49,277 nt of DNA from Prevotella sp. (GTDB lineage: Bacteria; Bacteroidota; Bacteroidia; Bacteroidales; Bacteroidaceae), in NCBI GenBank assembly GCA_022788105.1, contig JALEVZ010000015.1, positions 1-49,277 of the forward strand. Direction: 5' to 3'. Position 1 is the first letter of the stretch. Each line of letters starts with the position of its first letter. Both the position numbers and the translations under genes were made by a program. The notes under the pieces were generated by a model that worked only from the letters and a program-made list of their open reading frames with translations, had not been told where the DNA came from and made no database searches. Shown piece after piece: positions 8,380 to 16,788 of the stretch.

Positions 8380-9576
8380 TTAACGCATCTTGTTGTATGA
8401 ACGGCGCAACAGCCACACGGCAAGCACACAGTAGACTACTGCCTGAATCCACAAACAACGACACTCATAGCTTATGTCTGAAATGACTGCACCCATGGTG
8501 TTGAGTTTCACAAAGCCTTGTATGCCGAATGTGGACGGGAACACGCAAGCGAAGGCGCGCCAGAAGGGCGGTATGTTGCTCTGCGGCCATGACACACCAC
8601 TCATAAACAGCAACATGACAGACGTAAACACCACTACCAGCATGACGTCTTCGCGCTGACGGATGAATGTGCCGACAGTCATGGCAAAGAAAATACATGC
8701 CAGGAGATAAGGCAAAACGAAGAGCACGAAGTCTGACGGGTGGAGTATCTGCACGAAGTTGAACATCTTGGGGATGGCAAGGAGCACATACGACGCTACC
8801 GCAGCATAGAGCACAAGAAAGAAAAGGGTGCGACCCGCAACGATACGCGCCATGCCTCCACGGCGCTGCATGATGGGGAGCGTGGAATCGGTGACCACGA
8901 AGTTGCGCTCACGACGGGTGCCGTAGAGCATGCCGATGCCAAGAAGCAGCGTCTGCTGGATGATGAGCATCAGCACACCAGGCAAGATGAAGTTGCCATA
9001 ACCACCAGTCGGGTTGAACATCGCCACCTCCTCATATTTCAAAGGCATGGTGGAGATTTCGTTTTCGCGGTTTGTATAGTTGCAAGAAAGGGACACCTGT
9101 ATCTCCGCGCCCATGTCTGCTGCCACCGCCATAGCGGCTGAATAGATGGCTTTATAAGCCAGCATCAGACTCATGTCGCAATACACACTGACCGTCGTCG
9201 ACTCCATGCGGTTGAGACGGATGGACATGTCTTCTGGCAAATAGACTATGCCGTTGACCTCTTGACGGCCTACCAGCTGCCGCGCCTCTTCGATGCTGTT
9301 GCAAAACTGAGCAACACGGACATCGGGAGACGCGTCGTATTTGCGCACGAACTCACGACTGATAGAAGAATGGGAGGCATCGACTACTGCCACAGGCACC
9401 TCTCGCACAACCTCATTATTGTAAATCCAGGAATACAATATCGGGTAGAACAATGGAACAAGCATAACAAACAGCGCCACTCCCTCATCCCGCGCGACGG
9501 TACGCGCCTCGGAAAAGAAAGCATGCCAAATGTCGCACAGCAACTGTCTGAGCCTTGAAATTATATTCATATTCAC
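8380..9576 (-). CDS. ABC-2 type permease (YhhJ/YhgE-like), second of pair
   Basis: Inner-membrane transport subunit, 398 aa. One TM helix near residue 35, a large periplasmic domain (residues ~60-185, with VPVAVVDASHSSISREF) and then about five TM helices, the topology of DrrB/YhhJ-type ABC-2 permeases. It lies 24 nt downstream of a paralogous permease and probably forms a heterodimer with it. The preceding genes supply a periplasmic adaptor and an outer-membrane channel, so the cluster looks like a tripartite exporter. No ATP-binding subunit is encoded in the cluster; it would have to come from elsewhere. The substrate is unknown. Confidence 0.87.
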   Translation of the reverse strand: MNMNIISRLRQLLCDIWHAFFSEARTVARDEGVALFVMLVPLFYPILYSWIYNNEVVREVPVAVVDASHSSISREFVRKYDASPDVRVAQFCNSIEEARQLVGRQEVNGIVYLPEDMSIRLNRMESTTVSVYCDMSLMLAYKAIYSAAMAVAADMGAEIQVSLSCNYTNRENEISTMPLKYEEVAMFNPTGGYGNFILPGVLMLIIQQTLLLGIGMLYGTRRERNFVVTDSTLPIMQRRGGMARIVAGRTLFFLVLYAAVASYVLLAIPKMFNFVQILHPSDFVLFVLPYLLACIFFAMTVGTFIRQREDVMLVVVFTSVMLLFMSGVSWPQSNIPPFWRAFACVFPSTFGIQGFVKLNTMGAVISDISYECRCLWIQAVVYCVLAVWLLRRSYNKMR

Positions 9577-9600
9577 GGTTGTGATCTTTCTTTATCGTTA

Positions 9601-10773
9601 TTATGAGATGTAGACATAGTTCTTATACGCGCGCTTTATGTTCCTCATGACGAGCAGAGGCAAGAGCATAAAGGCGATAAGGGCGACTATATTGGGCCAA
9701 TCATAGACAAGAGGGTTGGAATTAAACACACATGTCTGGTAAAGCCGGAAGTAGTGACGCAAGGGGAACAAAGCCGACAAGACCTCAAGCGGAGCATCCA
9801 TTGCAAACGTAGGGAACGCCGTGCCAACCATAGAGAAGCTGAGTACGCCCCACAATGAGCACATGCTCATGGACATACGCAGCGATGGTAGCAAGCCGAA
9901 CATGAACACACCGAAGCCCATCGAAGCCGTCACGCTGAGGAAACCGAGCAACAATATTTCGCCCACACCACCTCCATGAGGGAAGTGCATGGCTGCAAAG
10001 ACGTAGAAAAGATAGAAGTAAAACAGCGCCAAGTTTATGACAAAATGAGGCAATAGCTTTCCTATCACCGCCACAAACGAGCTGCCTCCCGCCTCGGCAA
10101 GAAGCTCACGGGCTGTTCCCATCTTCAGTTCCTGACCGAAAGCATAGGCTGTTATGAGGAACACGAAGAGGAGCAGACAACCCGGAATAAGCATCGTGCT
10201 CAAATAAACATTGTAGTTTATCCACGGGTTGGCGACCGTATGAAGGTCTACCTTGACTGGTTGTAGGAACGTGGAAATCTGCTTTGGAGTGAGACCTTTG
10301 GCTGTCAGAGTGGCAGACCCTACCGCAGCAGAGCCAAGAGTGGATATGGTCTTGAGGTCACGATAGAGCAACGCTCCCGCCGTCAGCGATGTATAAGTGT
10401 AATAAAACGATATGACGGGCTGACGTGACGACAGCAATGCGTCTGTCGTCCCTTTCGGGAAATACAGAAAAGCATATATGTCGCCATGCTGCATAGCCTG
10501 CCGCGCCTCCTCAAAACTGGCGTAATGTGCCACCACACGTGACGTCTGGAAGGCGTCAAGTGAACGTGTGAGCTTGCGCGTAAAGGACGTATTGTCTTGG
10601 TCTACAATACCGACGGGCATGCTTTCTGGCTGTCCTTCGTTCATGAGTGACGTAAAAAAGAACGTCACCGCTAACGGAAACAACACCATGCAGAGCACAT
10701 ACATCGGATTGGAAGCCATCCGTCGCAGCTCGCGGCGCGCGATATGCAATATTCGTAACATCGACTTTTTCAT
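9601..10773 (-). CDS. ABC-2 type permease, first of pair
   Basis: Inner-membrane subunit, 390 aa, with the same layout as its neighbour: a TM helix at about residues 20-40 (MYVLCMVLFPLAVTFFF), a periplasmic domain containing MPVGIVDQDNTSFTRKL, and five to six TM helices from about residue 185. The PVGIVDQDN-type motif is typical of the YhhJ/YbhR-like exporter permeases. It starts 18 nt after the HlyD-family gene and is followed at 24 nt by the second permease. The pair presumably forms the membrane channel of a TolC-dependent exporter. Confidence 0.88.
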   Translation of the reverse strand: MKKSMLRILHIARRELRRMASNPMYVLCMVLFPLAVTFFFTSLMNEGQPESMPVGIVDQDNTSFTRKLTRSLDAFQTSRVVAHYASFEEARQAMQHGDIYAFLYFPKGTTDALLSSRQPVISFYYTYTSLTAGALLYRDLKTISTLGSAAVGSATLTAKGLTPKQISTFLQPVKVDLHTVANPWINYNVYLSTMLIPGCLLLFVFLITAYAFGQELKMGTARELLAEAGGSSFVAVIGKLLPHFVINLALFYFYLFYVFAAMHFPHGGGVGEILLLGFLSVTASMGFGVFMFGLLPSLRMSMSMCSLWGVLSFSMVGTAFPTFAMDAPLEVLSALFPLRHYFRLYQTCVFNSNPLVYDWPNIVALIAFMLLPLLVMRNIKRAYKNYVYIS

Positions 10774-10791
10774 GTATTCACACTATAGCCA

Positions 10792-11778
10792 CTATCTCTT
10801 CAATATCAGTGACATGCCTGGACGCAGACCTTCCATCTTGGTAACAGGACGTGCTTTCACCTCAAAAGTCTTGAGGTCGTACTGTCCGTTTGCCTTAGTA
10901 GCTTTCCAAGTAGCATAAGAACCCTGGTCCTTTATGTAGTAGACCTTCATCTGAATGTCCTTCTTGAAGGCAGGAACAAACGCGGTAATGGTGCTTCCAA
11001 CGGCCATGCCGTCGAGCTGATCTTCACGTACATTGAACGTGCCCCACATGTCGTCGAGCAGAGATATGGTCATAATGGGCGAGCCAGTACCAATCAGTTC
11101 GCCCACCTTCGGGTAGACATCGCTCACCTCTCCCTGCTTCTGGGCGGTCTGCATGGTCTCGTTTATGTATGAGTTTACTTCCTGTACAGCACCCTTTGCA
11201 CGGTTTACCTGCGCAGCAGCAGCCATCTTCTCTTCACGTCGTGCGCCGTTAACGGCCATGTCATACTGGCTCTGTGCCGCCTTCACCTGTGCCTCAAGTG
11301 CCTTGTAATTGGCAAAAGCCTCATCACGTTTCTGTGCTGACATCACGCCCTCGTCGTACAGACGCTGCACACGATTGTATGACTTCTGTGCAATATCAAG
11401 TCCCGCCTTTGCCTGCTGAAGCAACGCAAAAGCACCGTTAATCTGCTCACGGCGCGCACCATTGTTAGCCATTTGGTCCATCGCCGATGCCGCATTTTCT
11501 GCCGACTCAGCCTGTGTGAGTTTCGCTCTGACCTCCGGAGCGTCGATGATAGCAAGCGTATCGCCTACATTTACATAGTCACCCTCCTTGACACGAAGCT
11601 CCAATACGCGGCCAGGCACCTTGCTTGACACTCTATATTCCGAAACTTCGACGTAGCCTTGAATGACTTCCGGCTCACTCTTGAAGGCCACTGTGCCGAT
11701 GACAGCGATAATAGCGACAACGGCGGTTAAGCCTGCCACGGTGAGCAAAATGTTCTTATGTTGTGATTTTTCAGACAT
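10792..11778 (-). CDS. HlyD-family periplasmic adaptor (membrane fusion protein)
   Basis: Adaptor of 328 aa that would bridge inner-membrane permeases and the TolC channel. One TM helix at residues ~9-30, then a biotinyl/lipoyl-like half motif (GRVLELRVKEGDYVNVGDTLAIIDAP) near 55-80, a long helical hairpin (~85-210, many E, A, Q, K), the returning lipoyl half and a beta-barrel domain (MWGTFNVREDQLDGMAVG). It starts 5 nt after the tolC-like gene and precedes the two permeases, so all four are one operon. The family handles drugs, lipids or peptides; nothing here fixes the substrate. Confidence 0.92.
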   Translation of the reverse strand: MSEKSQHKNILLTVAGLTAVVAIIAVIGTVAFKSEPEVIQGYVEVSEYRVSSKVPGRVLELRVKEGDYVNVGDTLAIIDAPEVRAKLTQAESAENAASAMDQMANNGARREQINGAFALLQQAKAGLDIAQKSYNRVQRLYDEGVMSAQKRDEAFANYKALEAQVKAAQSQYDMAVNGARREEKMAAAAQVNRAKGAVQEVNSYINETMQTAQKQGEVSDVYPKVGELIGTGSPIMTISLLDDMWGTFNVREDQLDGMAVGSTITAFVPAFKKDIQMKVYYIKDQGSYATWKATKANGQYDLKTFEVKARPVTKMEGLRPGMSLILKR

Positions 11779-11783
11779 AATCT

Positions 11784-13271
11784 TTATTGTAAAGTGCCAA
11801 GTGCTTTCTTGTAATCGACCTGGCTGAGTTTAACATCAATTTCTGCATCTATCTTCTGCGACTGCGCTTGCAGCCACGCCGTCTGCGCCTCCATGACGCC
11901 AGTAGACGGTATTACGCCCTCTCTGAAGCCGAGATTGGCGCATCGGAGGTTCTCATTGGCCTTGTCAACATTAGATGTTGCCATGACCAAGCGGCGGTTT
12001 GCCTCAGACATTTTGAATCTGCTCTGGCTGACCTGAAGTTCTATCTTCTCCCTCACATCGCCCACTTCGAGCTGCGCAATGCACGTTGCCGCCTTGCTTG
12101 CGCGTACTTTGTAGACGCCTTCAAACCAGTTCCACACTGGCATTCTTACCACTACGCCCACATTCCATGCGCCAGAGAACTTACGTTCAAAGCCGTTATA
12201 GAGGTTGGGGTTGGTCGCACTGTATCCTCCCGACAACAGAATCTGCGGTAGATATGACGCGCGTGCCAGACGAGTAACCTGTCGTGACAAGTCCACCGTG
12301 TTCTCTAAGAGCTTCACTTCCGGTCTGTTGTCAGCAACAGTATTGATGTCTATGTCGTCAGCCACCACCTCAATAGGCAGACTCTCGCGGTCTTCGTCGG
12401 CGAGAGTAATCTTGCTATCGAGCGGCAAACCACAGAGTTGACACAAAAACATCTTTGCGAGCGAGAGGCCGTTGTCAGCTTGTGTGAGCGTCATCTCTGC
12501 CTCGTTCACCTTCACATCGACCTTCAAACCATCTGCACGCGTTGCCACTCCCTCGTCAATCATCTTGTGCACATCGTTGCTAAGTTTCTTGACGAGCTTG
12601 AGATAGCTGTCTGCCAACTTACGCTTATGCTTCAAAGACACCACCATCCAATACGCATGGTCGGTGCCATGAAGCGTTGCCTGCAACTTAGCTTCATAGT
12701 CATTTGCCACCATCTGTTCCGAGATGGAAGCCATTTTGTTGGCAGCAGAAATGGCGCCGCCCATGTAGATAGGCTGCGTAACCACCGCCGACGCCATGAA
12801 CATGTTACGCGTATCGGTGTGAAGGGCGTTGACTACATTCTGTCCCACGCCGTTGATGGCACCGCCGACATTAGTCCCCATGTTACCCAGCACGGCACCG
12901 ATATGCTCTGCCTGCGACGGTGTGAACACCCCATCTCTTGTCATAGCAGCTATCACAGACGAGATGTCCTCACCTATGCTGCCGCTCAAGGCAGTACCGA
13001 TATTGCTGAGTGTCGTCTTCTGCTCTTTGCTGAGCAAAGATATTTCCCTGCTTGTGAACATGTAACCGCCAACAACATTGAGCTTGGGCAGATACTGAGT
13101 ACGCGCAGCTTTGGTGGTGTAGTGAGCCATCACCTTCTTCTGTTGCGTTATGCCCATCTGCTTGTTGTTGCGTATTGCCATGGCGCGGCAGCTGTCAAGC
13201 GACAACAACTGTTGCGCCATTGCTGGGGCGCCACAAGCCACAAGCAAAAACATTACAAGTGTTTTTTTCAT
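11784..13271 (-). CDS. TolC-like outer-membrane efflux protein
   Basis: Outer-membrane channel of 495 aa with signal peptide MKKTLVMFLLVACGAPAMAQ. Two outer-membrane-efflux repeats are present: a first half with long helices including LDSCRAMAIRNNKQM near residue 25 (the typical start of the repeat), and a second half near 310-490 that includes NRPEVKLLENTVDLSRQV and ends ALGTL. A glycine-rich insertion near residues 85-155 (IGTALSGSIGEDISS, NVGGAINGVGQNVV) is longer than I would expect and may be a flexible loop. First gene of the export operon. The upstream gap contains a small hairpin (13298-13313) and the 22-bp array. Confidence 0.92.
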   Translation of the reverse strand: MKKTLVMFLLVACGAPAMAQQLLSLDSCRAMAIRNNKQMGITQQKKVMAHYTTKAARTQYLPKLNVVGGYMFTSREISLLSKEQKTTLSNIGTALSGSIGEDISSVIAAMTRDGVFTPSQAEHIGAVLGNMGTNVGGAINGVGQNVVNALHTDTRNMFMASAVVTQPIYMGGAISAANKMASISEQMVANDYEAKLQATLHGTDHAYWMVVSLKHKRKLADSYLKLVKKLSNDVHKMIDEGVATRADGLKVDVKVNEAEMTLTQADNGLSLAKMFLCQLCGLPLDSKITLADEDRESLPIEVVADDIDINTVADNRPEVKLLENTVDLSRQVTRLARASYLPQILLSGGYSATNPNLYNGFERKFSGAWNVGVVVRMPVWNWFEGVYKVRASKAATCIAQLEVGDVREKIELQVSQSRFKMSEANRRLVMATSNVDKANENLRCANLGFREGVIPSTGVMEAQTAWLQAQSQKIDAEIDVKLSQVDYKKALGTLQ

Positions 13272-13354
13272 CTATTTCATTATCTTTAAGAAGGCTACAG
13301 CATCGAAATGCTGCCACCTTCCTTCTACACAATAATCTAATTTATTCGGCGCGA

Positions 13355-13486
13355 GGCACTAAACCATCCTGCACGAGGTATGGATGCGACTCACGAGAGA
13401 CGTAGATTGACCCTGCACGAGACGTGGATGCAACCCACGAGAGACGTAGATGCATCCTGCACGAGGCGTGGATGCGACAGGCCCAA
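13355..13486. repeat. 22-bp tandem array, six units, 3' of the coiled-coil gene
   Basis: Units begin at 13355, 13377, 13399, 13421, 13443 and 13465, all spaced exactly 22 bp. Shared words are cgtggatgc or cgtagatgc at the left and ctgcacgag or ccacgagag at the right. Alternate units resemble each other more, giving a 44-bp higher-order pattern. The array ends 11 nt beyond the stop codon of the minus-strand gene at 13498 and lies upstream of the tolC operon. Confidence 0.85.
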
Positions 13487-13497
13487 GCCCCGAACTA

Positions 13498-14370
13498 TCA
13501 GTCGAAGCTAAAGTTCTTAGAGCCAATCATGTTGCCATCGGCGAAGATGCTGACGTTGTATGTGCCCTCCATCAGAGCAGAATTGACGTTCCAGTAGGTC
13601 ACTACGGTTGTCTCCTGTCCGCCATATTCCACAGACTTCTTCATCGAAGCCTGCAGTGAGCGGTTCTCATACTCAAACGTGCCGCTGTTTCCAAGCACTG
13701 CACCAGTAGGCGAAGTGATGCGTACATAGAAAGTCTTCATGCCGCTTTGCGCCGTCACATTCTTTGCAACGGTGAAGCTCACCTGCACGGTCTTACACTT
13801 GTTTATCTTTTTAGTGTCCTTGTTACGCTTGTTCTTCAGCGTCATACGTATGCCCGTAGCGTCGAGTTGGGCAGCGATAGCCACCTTCTCCGAGAGCGTA
13901 GCGCGCTCGTTGTTGAGACCCGCAATCTGTCGTGTGGCTGCGTCGTACTGTCCCCTCACGCGTTCGTTCTCATCCTTCAAATTCTGATTAAGACGGTTGA
14001 GCGAGTCAATTTCAAGCACATAGCTACGCAACACGGCACGCACTGTAGCGAGCTCTTTCTTCAATCTCGCGATTTCGCGGGCGTCAGAACTCTTCACCTG
14101 TCGCAGTTCTTCGAGCAGCTTCTGAGTCTTCTCCTGCTCCGCAGTAAGCTGCGCCACGATAGAGTCGTTGGTTATCTGCGTCTTCATCTCGCTGTACTGG
14201 TTGGCGAACTGCTGATATTCGTTCTCCATTTCCTTCTTGTCAAGCTCAGCCAGTTCCTGCATTTCACGGTTTTGCTGCTTCTGTTTGTCAAGACGAATAG
14301 CGAGGAACGCGATGCCTGCCACGAGTAAAATGCCTACCACAACAATCGGAATCAAAATCTTTTTGTTCAT
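13498..14370 (-). CDS. Membrane-anchored coiled-coil protein of unknown function
   Basis: Protein of 290 aa: an N-terminal TM helix (residues ~4-26, ILIPIVVVGILLVAGIAFLA), a long coiled coil (~30-165, dense in E, K, Q, L with heptad spacing), and a C-terminal beta-rich domain (~170-290) that begins MTLKNKRNKDTKKINKCKTV and ends SIFADGNMIGSKNFSFD. I do not recognise a named family with certainty; similar proteins are widespread in Bacteroidales as hypothetical. The layout (anchor, rod, globular head) suggests a periplasmic structural or scaffold role, which is inference. It has its own promoter about 240 nt upstream and therefore a long leader holding a small 22-bp array. Confidence 0.75.
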   Translation of the reverse strand: MNKKILIPIVVVGILLVAGIAFLAIRLDKQKQQNREMQELAELDKKEMENEYQQFANQYSEMKTQITNDSIVAQLTAEQEKTQKLLEELRQVKSSDAREIARLKKELATVRAVLRSYVLEIDSLNRLNQNLKDENERVRGQYDAATRQIAGLNNERATLSEKVAIAAQLDATGIRMTLKNKRNKDTKKINKCKTVQVSFTVAKNVTAQSGMKTFYVRITSPTGAVLGNSGTFEYENRSLQASMKKSVEYGGQETTVVTYWNVNSALMEGTYNVSIFADGNMIGSKNFSFD

Positions 14371-14473
14371 ATCCAGTTATTTTTTTTAATTCTTTTGAGA
14401 ATATATTATTATCTTTTTTAAAATTGTCATTCAAACTATCCGCGACACAGGTGCAGACTTTCCAGAACACAAA

Positions 14474-14539
14474 CGCCGTTTTTTTAAACAACACGCGCCT
14501 TTTTTTCCGTCCTCAAGCGCCACTTTTCCGTCCTCATAC
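14474..14539. repeat. 22-bp tandem array, three units, in the leader of the coiled-coil gene
   Basis: Units start at 14474, 14496 and 14518, each beginning cgcc. Units 2 and 3 share ttttccgtcctca. The block lies between the predicted minus-strand promoter (14606-14613) and the start codon at 14370, so it would be transcribed in the 5' leader. Unit 1 matches only in its first half. Confidence 0.55.
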
Positions 14540-14605
14540 AGAGGCGCGCAAGCGCACTGAATGGAGTTTGCACACACATCTTAACTAAGATGATGCAATT
14601 CTTTG

Positions 14606-14613
14606 CAAAGGTA
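14606..14613 (-). promoter_or_regulatory. -7 promoter box for the coiled-coil gene
   Basis: Read on the minus strand this is tacctttg, matching TAnnTTTG. The start codon is about 235 nt downstream, implying a long leader. The rest of this 514-bp gap holds AT-rich sequence, the small array and the divergent promoter at 14719; I see no further gene in it. Confidence 0.55.
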
Positions 14614-14718
14614 TATTATTTATCTTAATCTACCAACTAATCGCGACTGATGAATTGTTTATATTTATAAAATTTGATATTTTTAGAGAAAAAAAGAATA
14701 ATATTGTAATTAATTTAA

Positions 14719-14726
14719 TATATTTG
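14719..14726 (+). promoter_or_regulatory. -7 promoter box for the cytochrome bd operon
   Basis: The sequence tatatttg matches TAnnTTTG, in AT-rich DNA, 159 nt before the first start codon at 14885. The leader includes a GC-rich stretch (14784-14880) of unknown role. Confidence 0.55.
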
Positions 14727-14884
14727 CAGCCTAAGAAAACTGCGATTGCAGCCAACCGACTATACATAAACAAATAATAACCGACGCCCCAACTCCGTGC
14801 AGCGACTGCCACCCCGTCAGGACAAGCATGTCCGAACGCGAGGCTGTCACACGCCGCTGCCCCACCCTATAAAAGCCAACACCC

Positions 14885-15109
14885 ATGAGACAGACCCTCC
14901 GCAACATATACCTACTCTACAAAGACGGATTCGCACAGATGCGGTTGGGACGCACCCTGTGGACAGTCATCATCATAAAGCTGCTCATCATATTCGCCAT
15001 ATTGAAGGTGTTCTTCTTCCCCGACTACCTGAAGAAGATGGCACCCGACGGCGACAAGGCAGGATATGTGTCCACCCAGCTCACCGAGCGCGCCGCTGGC
15101 GACAAGTAA
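14885..15109 (+). CDS. DUF4492 small membrane protein of the cytochrome bd operon
   Basis: Small protein of 74 aa with one TM helix (residues ~26-44, TLWTVIIIKLLIIFAILKVFFF) preceded by LLYKDGFAQMRLGRTLW and followed by PDYLK. This is the DUF4492 pattern found directly upstream of cydA in Bacteroidota. Its size, single helix and position suggest an accessory subunit comparable in role to CydX, which is inference. It ends 43 nt before cydA. Confidence 0.87.
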   Translation: MRQTLRNIYLLYKDGFAQMRLGRTLWTVIIIKLLIIFAILKVFFFPDYLKKMAPDGDKAGYVSTQLTERAAGDK

Positions 15110-15152
15110 TGACACTAACCAAGAAACCAAAAACAATAAAAATAAAAACATT

Positions 15153-16745
15153 ATGTCAAACAATTTATTACTCTCTGTAGATGTGTCGGCCATCGATTGG
15201 GCAAGAGCACAATTTGCCCTCACCGCCATCTACCACTGGCTATTTGTCCCGCTAACACTTGGCCTTGCCCTCATCATGGGCATCATGGAGACCATCTACT
15301 ACCGCACCCGCGACACGTTTTGGCGCGACACCACAAAGTTCTGGCAACGCCTGTTCGGTGTAAACTTCGCCATGGGCGTGGCCACAGGCATCATTCTCGA
15401 GTTCGAGTTCGGCACCAACTGGAGCAACTACTCCTGGTTTGTGGGCGACATCTTCGGCGCCCCGCTTGCCGTTGAGGGCATCGTAGCGTTCTTCATGGAG
15501 AGCACATTTGTGGCAGTCATGTTCTTCGGATGGAAGAAAGTGTCGCCCGGCTTTCACCTCGCCTCCACCTGGCTCACAGGCATCGGCGCCACCATCTCTG
15601 CCTGGTGGATACTCGTTGCTAACGCATGGATGCAGCATCCCGTCGGCTGCGAGTTCAATCCCGACACCGTACGCAACGAGATGACAAGCTTCGCCGACGT
15701 GGCACTGTCGCCGTTTGCCGTAGACAAATTCTTCCACACCGTCATATCGTCGTGGACCGTCGGCGCCGCCTTTGTCGTGGCGGTGAGCTGCTGGTATCTG
15801 TTCCGCCGTCGCGAGCAGAAGCTTGCCATCGCGAGCACAAAGATAGCAAGCATCGTAGGCATAGGCGCCGCGCTGCTGGCAATGGCGACTGGCGACATGT
15901 CGGCAGTACAGGTGGCAGAAAAGCAGCCCATGAAACTCGCCGCTATGGAAGCCCTTTACGACGGCGGCAACGGCGTGAGCCTCACAGCCATAGCAGCCCT
16001 CAACCCGTTAGAGCAGCCCGACTACACACAGGGTGGTGAGCCACCGCTCCGTCTCGCCATACCCAACGCTCTGTCGATACTCGCCACTCACGACGCCAAT
16101 GGCTACGTGCCAGGCATCAACGACATACTGCGCGGCTACAAGAAAGCCGACGGCACCGTCGTGGCACCCGTCAAAGAGCGCATCGCCAACGGCAAACAGG
16201 CCATCAGCGCCCTTGCCGACTACCGACGTCTAAGCACCCAACCCAATGCCGACGAGGCAGCCCTGTCTAAGGCTAAGACACAGATAGCCTCAAACATCGG
16301 CGACTTCGGCTACGGCTACATTACCGACGAGGCAGCCCTTGTGCCCAACATACCGCTGTGCTTCTACGCCTTCCGCGTCATGGTGGGCATCGGCACACTG
16401 CTTCTGCTGTTCTTCCTCGTGGCAGGACACATAGCCTTCCGCTGTCAGATAGCGCGCCACCGTTGGCTCCACGTCGCCGCAATAGCCATGCTGCCCCTCG
16501 CCTATATAGCCAGCGAGGCAGGCTGGATATTGGCAGAGATGGGCCGCCAGCCCTGGGCGATACAAGACATGCTGCCGCTCAACGCTGCCGTCTCCAACAT
16601 CGGTTCAGGCTCTGTCGCCACCACATTCTTCATCTTCTTGGTGCTCTTCACCACGCTGCTGGCAGTAGAGATAAGAATACTGTGCAAGCAGATAGCCAAA
16701 GGTCCCGACCACGAGACAGAGGAAGAGGCGTCTGACGCCATATAA
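15153..16745 (+). CDS. cydA: Cytochrome bd ubiquinol/menaquinol oxidase subunit I
   Basis: Catalytic subunit of the high-affinity quinol oxidase in the inner membrane; reduces oxygen to water without pumping protons. 530 aa with about nine TM helices. Visible heme-region features are ALTAIYHWLFVPLTLGLA (His ligand of b595), EFGTNWSNYSWFVGDIFG, FHTVISSWTVGAAFVV (His ligand of b558) and the conserved GRQPW near residue 470 (in EMGRQPWAIQDML). The start at 15153 (MSNNLLLSVD) is chosen over an in-frame upstream ATG because homologues begin here and the extra 29 residues overlap the DUF4492 gene. With cydB it forms the operon that lets a strict anaerobe scavenge or use traces of oxygen. Confidence 0.95.
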   Translation: MSNNLLLSVDVSAIDWARAQFALTAIYHWLFVPLTLGLALIMGIMETIYYRTRDTFWRDTTKFWQRLFGVNFAMGVATGIILEFEFGTNWSNYSWFVGDIFGAPLAVEGIVAFFMESTFVAVMFFGWKKVSPGFHLASTWLTGIGATISAWWILVANAWMQHPVGCEFNPDTVRNEMTSFADVALSPFAVDKFFHTVISSWTVGAAFVVAVSCWYLFRRREQKLAIASTKIASIVGIGAALLAMATGDMSAVQVAEKQPMKLAAMEALYDGGNGVSLTAIAALNPLEQPDYTQGGEPPLRLAIPNALSILATHDANGYVPGINDILRGYKKADGTVVAPVKERIANGKQAISALADYRRLSTQPNADEAALSKAKTQIASNIGDFGYGYITDEAALVPNIPLCFYAFRVMVGIGTLLLLFFLVAGHIAFRCQIARHRWLHVAAIAMLPLAYIASEAGWILAEMGRQPWAIQDMLPLNAAVSNIGSGSVATTFFIFLVLFTTLLAVEIRILCKQIAKGPDHETEEEASDAI

Positions 16746-16788
16746 AAAGACCTTGAAATAAACAAAAATCAATCAGAAACAAATAACT

